Under the pieces are notes generated by a model. The model did no database searches. It was not told the DNA's origin and saw nothing but the letters and a program-made list of their open reading frames with translations. A program made the position numbers and the translations under genes. This document shows positions 56,862 to 64,000 of a stretch of DNA of 64,000 nucleotides, one piece after another; position 1 is the stretch's first letter, and every line of letters starts with the position of its first letter. The stretch comes from Pyropia yezoensis. Taxonomy: Eukaryota; Rhodophyta; Bangiophyceae; Bangiales; Bangiaceae. The stretch spans positions 21,127,346-21,191,345 of the forward strand of contig CM020618.1 of NCBI GenBank assembly GCA_009829735.1, in the 5' to 3' direction.

Positions 56862-58325
56862 CCGCACCAACTCCCGCTCCCAACTCGGGTCCACCTTGAC
56901 GCGCCGGGAGGACTCTCCACGGGGATGGGGCAGGTGGAAGTCCACCCGCATCCGCCCATCGGACTCCATTGACTCTTGCACAGTCAGGCCTCGAACCCGA
57001 GCCACCAAGTCGAACATCGACATGGCGGGTTGACCCGCCGCCACGGCGACGCCGGCACCCAACGGGGCAACCCGGGCAGGACCAGGAAGAATAGGGGGCG
57101 CCCGGGGATGCCCCACCGGAAGAGGGGCCGGCGCCGGAGTCGCACGCGGCCGAGGAGGAAGAAGAAGGGCGGGCGCCCGCCCGGAGTAACTACCGGAGTC
57201 CACTGCCATCGGTGTAGACCCACCTTGACCGCCAGACGCCCGCGGCACCGCGGGCAGAGCAACGCCGCCACCCGAGCCCGACGGGGGCACCTCGGGGGCA
57301 GCAGGGGTAGACCCGCCACCCGCAGCCGCGGATGAACCACCCGGGCGGGCACCCGCGCCGTCTTGACCCGCCGTCCCGGTCGGGGTGCCACCATGACCGC
57401 CCGACACGCCAGCGACGCCGTCTTGAGGTTGAGCCGCGCCGGCACCGGCGACAGAAGCCATCCGGGCCGCCGGAGGAGTAGGGGTAGACGCAGCAGCTAC
57501 CCGCGGTTGCCCGCCTTCCGACGGAGCCGTCGTGCCGCTGCACACGGACGACAAACCGCCCGGAGCACCGTCCGGAGCCACACGAACGGTCACCCGGTCG
57601 TCCTCGTCCTCGGACGAGCTCGCGAGGAAGCACTCGGCGGCGGTGGCGGAGACGGGAACGTCGTCCACCATCACCTCTTCCCCCTCCTCAGGCAGGAGGT
57701 CGTCCTCACCCCCGGGTACCTGGGGGTCCGACATGGTGCAACCGGGGTAGCAGGGGCGCCCCATGCAGAAAAGCCGTGGCCGGCTCGACCCGGTACAGAG
57801 AACGCTCGCACGGACGAGCCAGGGAAGCGCGGGCACCCGCGCTTATAACCACACAGCTGGGCACCAGCGATAGGGAAGCGCGGGACGACCCGCGCCAGCC
57901 GACCTACGAGGGCGCTCCCGCCAGGCACCTGGGGCGGGGCCACGCCCCCCCCACACGGGGTAATCGAGGGGGGGGTCACCCCCAACCGCCCCCACGTAAC
58001 GCGGGCAGCCCCCGCCCCCCACTCAATCGTCCACACGAGAGGGGCCCCCCTACCGCCAGGCACCTGGTGGCGGATCCGCTTGCACCACCCCTCAGAAAGG
58101 GGGGTCGTGAACAGAAACCCGCATCGGGAATCTAACGGTCCGGAAAACGGATCGTGTGTGTACCACACAAAGGGGGGCACCCCCCTCAGACAACCTCGAA
58201 AAGGGGTGTCTGTCGCGACGGGGCGCAAAGCCCCACCCGACGGGTAAACGGTCACGCGACCCACTTACATTCGGTAACCCGAATGCAACTCGACCCGAGG
58301 ACGGGCCGAATCTAAGGGGGGGATA
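56862..58325 (-). pseudogene. A3 fragment: 5' half of an antisense ORF between two LTRs
   Basis: A second copy of the antisense ORF start (ATG at 57734) runs to the equivalent of A2 position about 55036, where it is fused to the middle LTR. The frame then reads LTR sequence to a stop at 56595. 57735-58325 repeats the ORF-to-LTR leader region. It is nearly identical to A2 in the coding part but diverged in the leader (57765-57910). Confidence 0.85.
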
Positions 58326-58688
58326 TGTAGCAATATGGTTGTCCGTATTGTGACCCTAATATTAGGGGGGCTACTTCTAACCCTTAACTTTCAATTTGAT
58401 AGTTCGTACTGGTCATGGTATCTATAAGTTACGTATGACCAGAGGGACTTGCATCTTGGGGTGGAGGGTAGTTAGTAGTGTCTCCGAGGGTTTATAACGT
58501 GGGAGCCGGCGGCGAATCCACCGCCGGCCACGGTAGAACAACAAACCCCTCCCATTTGGGCTCCCATCTTGGTCCCGTGGCTTGCGCTCCAAGGACAGCA
58601 ACCTTGGCCTCCCGATGACGTTGGTGCCGATCCCCCTTGGTGAGTGTTCCCTGAGAGTGGACGTGCGACGGATCCCTATTGTGCTACT
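58326..58688 (+). repeat. A2 outer 3' LTR
   Basis: 363 bp, last base T instead of A, followed by the target duplication CTTGC and then family B sequence. It shares GATAGTTCGTACT with the 5' LTR at 36732. Confidence 0.88.
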
Positions 58689-58942
58689 CTTGCTGTGCTT
58701 CTGGTACGTCACGTGGACGTGGAGGCGGTCACGTTGACCGCTCCTCTCCTCAAGCTTGCCCACTTGGCAGCTTGCTCTTAACGGTACTCACCTCATCACC
58801 ACCAACACATCCTTTTCACCTTACTCTGGGCCGCCCCACGCTAGGGAGGCCACCCATCTACCCGCGATCCGAGCCCCCCTCAACTCGAGGCGGGTCTCGT
58901 GCAGCTGCAACCGCGTTGTCTCTCCCTAGCTTGGGGAGAGCC

Positions 58943-60347
58943 ATGGTGACCCAGGGGTTGGAGTCTGACTCCCTGGACGAACGGATGGAGGATACATCCT
59001 GCGATGTGGCGCCCGCCGGGACTTCCGGCGGGGGCCCCGCGGTCGCTCCGGGAGATGGTATGCACGCGTCACCCGGCGCTACTAACACGGTTGCTCGACC
59101 ACTTGGGCTCCGTCATGTTGACGGCTATCCCCGACCACCTGGTGTTCGCCATGTTGGCAACCCAGTGGCTCCTCGAGGTCATGTCGACCTGGGTGTCTTG
59201 TGCCCAGCGGCGGGGGATGCTCTGGCATCTATCCCTCCGGCTTATCCAAGGTTTGGAGCAGCTCACCCCTAAGCCAATTGCTGAGGGGTGCTCATCAAGA
59301 CAGCTCACTCTACTCGAGGAGATGCTGCGCCTCCATAAACTCATCGAGTGGGAGAGCATCGAGCACAAGTTGCGCCGATCTTCCCGCGGGCCCAAGGACG
59401 ATGGCACACTTCGCCAGTTCGTCTGGGTCGGTCGTGAACTTCACGACCGCCGCGTGGTACTCAAGGAGGGGTTGGGCATCGGGGACCACCCGTATGCCCC
59501 GGGGGTGGAACGCCACACTGCGCCTCCCCTGGACAAGGCAATCGTGGTGGCCGTGGCCTCCCACGATGACTTCATGATTCAACCCACTGCGGGGGCCCCG
59601 AGTAGGGGTCACAGTTACCCTCGGGCTCCGCCTACTCGGCGAGCCCCTCCGCTTCCTTCTGTCCCATTCCAGCCGCACTGGGACATCCCGATAAGCGTTG
59701 CTGTTGAGACATCCACTTCGGCGTCCCCCAACTTGGGGGCCACGCTACTCACGGTCTATCCCAAGTTGGTACTGCCGGCCACGCCCTTGACCTCCGAGAT
59801 GAAGATCACCACGTTGGTGCGCACCATTTCTTGGTTGGCCGCGTCGGCTGCAACCCTTCAAGTTTCCGAGACTCCTCAACTTGAGGAGCGCGTCCGTACT
59901 GTGGTGGCGACCGCGAGTTGCGAGTCGGTAGCGGGGTTCATGACGACCGAGTTGGCTCGTATTGGGTCGATTGTGCCCCAGCCGGCCCCACTTGGGCGCG
60001 GCAAACGTCGCGCGAGCCGGGCATACTCGCCTCCTCGCCGTCGTCGCCGTCACTCGCGGCGGTCTCCCTCCGTGTCGGAAGACGAATTGTCTTATTCCGT
60101 CTCGGAGTCCTCTACCCCATCAGAAACGGAATCGGTCCGGCGTCTGCGTCGCCAACTTGCGGGCAAGACCAAGCAGAAGAGTAGCCGGGGTCGTCGCCAC
60201 TTGCGCGACCGTGAGGGGCGCGACGGTTCCGACTTGGAGCCGCCGCCCCCGCCGACGAGTGGAGACCGTTATCGGCGTGGGTCTCGCCGCTCGCCTCCGC
60301 GTGAGGGCGAGGGTCGTGGTGTTGGGGAGTCTAGCATGCGTGCATAG
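58943..60347 (+). pseudogene. B2 antisense accessory ORF with an internal deletion
   Basis: The ATG at 58943 lies in the same GAGAGCCATGG context as B1. The acidic leader DSLDERMEDTS is kept. About 0.5-0.6 kb corresponding to B1 codons near 40-225 is missing at about 59080, which shifts the frame. From about 59090 to the TAG at 60347 the B1 frame is open for about 420 codons, with FGSV-type (LGSV) and QRRGMLWHL motifs, the Pro linker and the Arg/Ser tail all present, despite clear nucleotide divergence. Confidence 0.8.
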
Positions 60348-61350
60348 TTGGCAGCTGCCTTTGTTGTGAGAGTGTGTGGGTTAGGGCTGTAGTTGAAAGC
60401 CACTCTGCGTACCACTTCGACTTGAAGCACTCTCTTGGCACCGTCACTTGTCCTTCCCTCACGTTGAGGGAGGGCAGGTAGGGTCGATATCATTCCGGGC
60501 GCAGTACGCCCGGACCTTCTCAGCCGGAAGATCCTCCACGTATCATCTTTGGCCTTATAGCCGAACCAACGCACCCTCAACATGAGGCGGTTAGCGTCCT
60601 CATTTCACAACTTGTGATATTGGTCCAAGCGGCGTTCAACTCGAACCCTCAACCTGGATGGAACATTCTCCATGTGCACATGGGGTCGAGGAGAGGCGGC
60701 CGGCTTGGCTTGGTGCTTCTCCTCTCCAGACTTCGGGTCGCTACTTGCGACCGCGTTGAGGGTGACCGCTACTACTGGTCCCCCATGTTGGTCGATATAG
60801 CCGAACTTGGCTCCCGATCAAAGATACTTTCCTTGAGGGTGGCGGGGGTGACAACTTGCTACGACCCCTGCCACAGGCTCGAGCCCATCACCGACGAGTG
60901 AAGGTCCGCCGTCCTCCACCCGCCTAGTTGGCGATGGCTCTATGCCGAAGTTGAATCCAACCCGAGTGGATCTCGCGGGGACAATCCTCTCACCTTGGGA
61001 CGTTCGCTTTGAGTGTACCAACCGGTGGCCGAAGTGGGAACCACCGGTCCGAGGAAGACCCTCAGGGTGAACACCCGACTTGGTCGGGGTGGCATACCGC
61101 CCGCACCGATACCCACGGCCCTGCTGGCTGGAGTGCCTCTAGCACCTCCGCGACGCCAGGTACACCCTGCGTCTGGCCAGTATTCAAAGGCACCGGAGTA
61201 AAGTCGTCACCGGAGAGTTTCCCGAACGTCGGGAGGTCCGATCCAGCCGTGTTGGCTAACGATCCACACGACACAGTCCAAGACCACCGTTCCTCTGAGA
61301 CAGAGGGCCCCCTACACCCGGGTGCACCCGGAGGTAAAGTTTACCTCTGT
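60348..61350 (-). pseudogene. B2 gag-pol remnants
   Basis: Minus-strand pieces in element order: gag N-terminus (about 61274-60830), a short stretch before RT (60826-60604), and a chromodomain piece (60603-60480; LRVRWFGYKAKDDTW) with a small deletion. Two internal deletions join pieces that are about 2.3 kb and 2.8 kb apart in B1. No functional protein remains. Confidence 0.8.
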
Positions 61351-61369
61351 CCCCTGCTGCTCCACCAAA

Positions 61370-61838
61370 CGTGGCAAAAACCACTTGCACACACGGCACC
61401 CAAGTTGGGGCGGTGCACAAGGGCTGCCTCCCGTGTCGGGGGAACCAAGAGAAGTGCAAGTCGCACACACTCTGTCCCTGTTGTGGGGCAAACCCCCCAC
61501 GGACAAACAAGAGGATGGTGTGTGGTCCAACAGTTTCTTGGTCGGGACGGGGACGCAGGGCCAAGCCCCGCTGTCCCTCCCCTTATCCCCCCAGGGTCCA
61601 CTCAGAATCTCGCCACTCAGAATCTCCCACCCCAGCACCTGCCCACCGGGCCACACGAAAATTCAAGACGATAAATGCAGAAAACCCTCAAATCCAAGTT
61701 GGATTTACTACTAAGCTAACTATCCCAAACTTAGGGAATATGGACCCAAATGCAGGGGGAGGAACGGGTCAGGCTAGTGGCCTGCCGCCCCTTGCATGGC
61801 ATGTGTTGCCCCCCTACCTGGGGGTCAATACTGCCACA
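61370..61838 (-). repeat. B2 5' LTR
   Basis: 469 bp, plus-strand reading CGTGGCAAAAACC...AATACTGCCACA (first base T to C), followed by the target duplication GTACT. Its PBS, CCCCTGCTGCTCCACCA on the plus strand, is at about 61351-61367. Confidence 0.9.
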
Positions 61839-61843
61839 GTACT

Positions 61844-63295
61844 CACTCGGTCATTTTTTGTCGATATTATTTGTTGCCGAATCGCCAAGGCTACACCCAG
61901 TACTCATCCTCGCGAATCTTGGCAGCTCCGGAAGCCCACGTGAGTGGCAAAGGGCCCACAGTCGTCCGGTACTCATGCCCATTCCGGGTCCTCTCCCTTG
62001 CTGTACGAGTCCGGGTAAAGCTGCTCCCATTGCTCAGCCCTGTGACGGCGCCGCTTACACGTACAGACATACTAAGCGCACGCCGCCAAGTCAAACCAGG
62101 ATGTACGTGCATACACCGCCCTACTTGGCGGGCTGAGTATGGATTTTCAAGCGCTAGTATGACCTCCTGCGCCTGTCCACGCTAGATCCTCTTGATTCGG
62201 TCACGCACGTCGTCGAGGAGCACTGGCCGAGGCCGGTCAACCCCACCAGCTTTGAGACCGCATCACGCCCGTGCTCACTCCGCTTCCTGTTCACGCACTT
62301 GCGCCTTCCCCCCCCCCCCCCCCTCCGCCCCCCCCCCCGCCCCCCGCCTGTTGCTCTCCTGACAGCGCCCTGCGTGCGTGGGTCATCGATGCCCGAAGAG
62401 CTGACCAGCAGCTGTCAGAAAACTCCTCGCCGCGAAGACAACGCTGCCGCAGAGGTAGCAGTAAGCATAGTCGTGTATTTATATTGCGCTCTGCCACAAA
62501 GGCGAGCTCTGGGACCGTCCGGGCCGCTGACGTCCAGTTGAGAGCGGCGACCGGTCGGCAGAGGCGGCAGAGGCTCGCCCATATTACCCCTGATCCAAAA
62601 TACGTCACCTATCGTATTTGATCCGTGTATACAACAAAAATATGTTCTTATGACGGTGCACGAAGGTGGTCTCGCAGATGTCCTTTCCAAGCCCGCCAGA
62701 CGGTACAGTACCCCGTCACACTGAGGGAAGAGAGATTGGAACGGGCGTCTTTGCCGGAGCCACCAACCAATTCTATACTGGCGGAGAGTATCGCCACTGT
62801 AGGGACCCTATGGGCCCTCCATGTGGGGGGACCTCGTAGAGATCGCGTTTTACCCCTGTGCCCATCTTCCTAGTGAGGAGGACGGGGCCGATTTGGCCCC
62901 TCGGGATTTTACTGGCTTCCGATTGGTCCCCTCCTATGGAGATGGGACCGGGTGGCCATTAGTTCTGGGGCCCACATTGGGATTCCAAGTGTATGGGAAT
63001 TTCCCCTGACCGGAATTGGCCTTTGGTCAATGATCCGGGATGGGATGCATTTGGGGTTTGGATTGTGATTGTGTGTTGTGCGTGATTGTGAGATTGGGAA
63101 GATCTTAAGTGTTGGCACTGATGTCCGGCGGGGCTCTTCTTCACCGTATCTTGGAGATTCCTGCCCCGCTGGCAGGGATGATCCGTTGGGGAGGGGGCCC
63201 TCCGGACAGGTTGGAGGGTTTTGATTGGCCCGCACGTGGCCCAATGTGGAGGGTTGCTGGGTGCGGGTGAGAGAGGGTAAGAGTGTGCGGGGGGG
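61844..63295. other. Right flank; no gene seen
   Basis: Contains a C-rich low-complexity tract at about 62309-62347 and otherwise balanced sequence without a supported gene. Purine-rich GAGAGAGGGTAAGAGTGTGC then GGGGGG just before 63296 could be the polypurine tract of a family C element. Confidence 0.4.
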
Positions 63296-63487
63296 TGCGC
63301 GTTGCTTCCCCCTTCGAAAAAGACATACTTGTGTGTGCTTGAACACTGTTGTCCTGGTCGCGGATCCTCGCGTGAACCAGCCAGGCGGTTGGCGGTTCGG
63401 TATCTCTCCTGTCTTCCCGCAGTCTTGGTGGGTTGTTTCTCTGTATGTTCTGGGTGCTACGCGCCTAAGGTACGTAAAACCACTACA
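63296..63487 (+). repeat. Family C LTR, first copy
   Basis: 192 bp starting TGCGCGTTGCTTCCC and ending AAAACCACTACA. It aligns along its whole length to 63789-63980 with scattered differences. It may be a solo LTR or the 3' LTR of an element whose interior lies to the left. Confidence 0.65.
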
Positions 63488-63788
63488 GCCACTCTTGAAA
63501 AACCCTGCTAGAGAGTGACTGTAGATGTACTGTACAAGCTCCCACAGCGCACCTTGAGGTGCTGTCGACGGCATGTTGCTTCCCTTTGCATTTGCTTTAC
63601 GCCACGATCTGCCCGCGACGACACCTTGCCGGGACTCCGTCCCCAGCTGCCGCCGGACCCTGCCACGAAAAGGCCCCGCTGTTGCCGAGCACCACTTCCA
63701 TCATCGACAAGTGTGTCCTCCAGATGTGCAGCAGTGGTGGGGCGCCGTCGCCACCCTCAGCCGCTGAGAAGAGCAGCACCGACGCCGA
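63488..63788. other. Spacer between the family C LTR copies
   Basis: About 300 bp. It has no PBS at its left end, so it is unlikely to be the interior of an element starting with the first LTR. No gene was seen. Confidence 0.4.
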
Positions 63789-63980
63789 TGCGCGTTGCTT
63801 CCCTCTTCGAAAAAACCAGATTTGCGTGTGCTTGAACACTTTCGTCCTGTTCGCGGATCCCCGCGTGAACCAGCCAGGCGGTCGGCGGTTCGGTAGCTCT
63901 CCTGTCTCCCCGCGTTCTTGGTGGGTTTCTTCTCTGTATGTTCTGGGTGCTACGCGCCCAAGGTACGTAAAACCACTACG
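63789..63980 (+). repeat. Family C LTR, second copy (5' LTR running off the window)
   Basis: 192 bp, the same length as the first copy, ending CACTACG. It is followed by TTTGGTGGAGCAGCGGGGGT, a PBS like those of families A and B, so an element probably continues to the right. Confidence 0.75.
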
Positions 63981-63982
63981 TT

Positions 63983-63999
63983 TGGTGGAGCAGCGGGGG
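63983..63999 (+). other. Family C primer-binding site
   Basis: TGGTGGAGCAGCGGGGG lies two bases after the LTR end; the first 12 bases equal the family A and B PBS. Confidence 0.65.
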
Positions 64000-64000
64000 T

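Larger units (their letters stand above)
36732..58688 (+). mobile_element. Ty3/gypsy chromovirus A2 (family A) inserted in B2; three LTRs
   Basis: Flanked by the target duplication CTTGC (36727-36731 and 58689-58693), which restores contiguous family B sequence when the insert is removed. It contains a 5' LTR, gag split by B1, pol with one nonsense codon, an intact antisense ORF, a middle LTR (56500), a second partial antisense region (56862-58325) and an outer 3' LTR (58326). The outer LTRs share features (CAATTTGATAGTTCGTACT) absent from the middle one, so they are the original pair. Confidence 0.88.
36178..61838 (-). mobile_element. Ty3/gypsy chromovirus B2 (family B), oldest layer of the nest, internally deleted
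   Basis: Bounded by family B LTRs of 468-469 bp and a perfect 5-bp target duplication GTACT (36173-36177 and 61839-61843). Its own sequence occupies 36178-36731 and 58689-61838; everything between is the A2 insertion. In its own direction (minus) it keeps the 5' LTR, PBS and fragments of gag, protease/RT N-terminus and chromodomain, then the antisense ORF and 3' LTR. Two large internal deletions removed most of gag-pol (joins near 60604 and 60826). Confidence 0.9.

Noticed and set aside
1..64000. CRISPR arrays, rRNA or tRNA genes, bacterial operons
   Set aside because: No regularly spaced repeats with unique spacers, no tRNA cloverleaf or rRNA signature seen; introns and chromoviruses show nuclear eukaryotic DNA.

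Overview
The window is eukaryotic nuclear DNA, assembled as a scaffold. Host sequence is very GC-rich: genes are built from GCC/GGC/GCG-type codons, proteins are rich in Ala, Gly and Pro, and G and C homopolymers occur inside genes. One host gene has a clear 298-nt GT-AG intron and another looks intronless. The mobile DNA has a more balanced composition. Few introns, extreme coding GC and abundant chromodomain Ty3/gypsy elements would suit a bangiophyte red alga (Porphyra/Pyropia type). That is an inference from composition only; a GC-rich green alga or another protist is not excluded.

1-18310 is host DNA with a few small mobile insertions. It holds a two-membrane-segment protein of unknown function (+, 274-2187), a TA-flanked MITE (3023-3474), a GT61-type glycosyltransferase (-, 3840-6392), about 4.6 kb with no supportable gene (6393-10953), an alanine-rich alpha-solenoid-like gene broken over several frames (+, 11016-13849), a two-exon VOC/glyoxalase-fold gene (-, 14027-14723), a frameshifted Tc1/mariner-like transposase (+, 16175-17625) and the 5' part of a possible membrane-anchored metallophosphoesterase (-, 17766-18193).

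18311-34238 is one young Ty3/gypsy chromovirus of family A (A1). Its 363-bp LTRs differ at one base and its target site duplication (TSD) is ACCCC. It is interrupted by a 500-N scaffold gap. The 4.6 kb after the gap repeats the 4.6 kb before it except for homopolymer indels, so the two contigs overlap and were not merged. The real element is about 10.8 kb.

36178-61838 is a three-level nest resolved by three separate 5-bp TSDs. An old, internally deleted family B element (B2, TSD GTACT) was entered by a family A element (A2, TSD CTTGC, now with three LTRs). A2 was then entered inside gag by a young family B element (B1, TSD GTTGG). A third, 192-bp LTR family appears twice at the right edge.

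Both families have the order LTR, primer-binding site (PBS), gag, pol (protease, reverse transcriptase, RNase H, integrase, chromodomain), an ANTISENSE accessory ORF, polypurine tract (PPT), LTR. The antisense ORF is about 790 codons in A and 647 in B and converges on pol. The two antisense proteins look distantly homologous over about 150 residues, and the frame is still open in B2, where gag-pol is mostly gone. This convergent sense/antisense design is the most promising system here. Other linked points are a four-hairpin array between the convergent ORFs of family A, stop-start coupling of gag and pol in both families, and one primer-binding sequence shared by all three LTR families.
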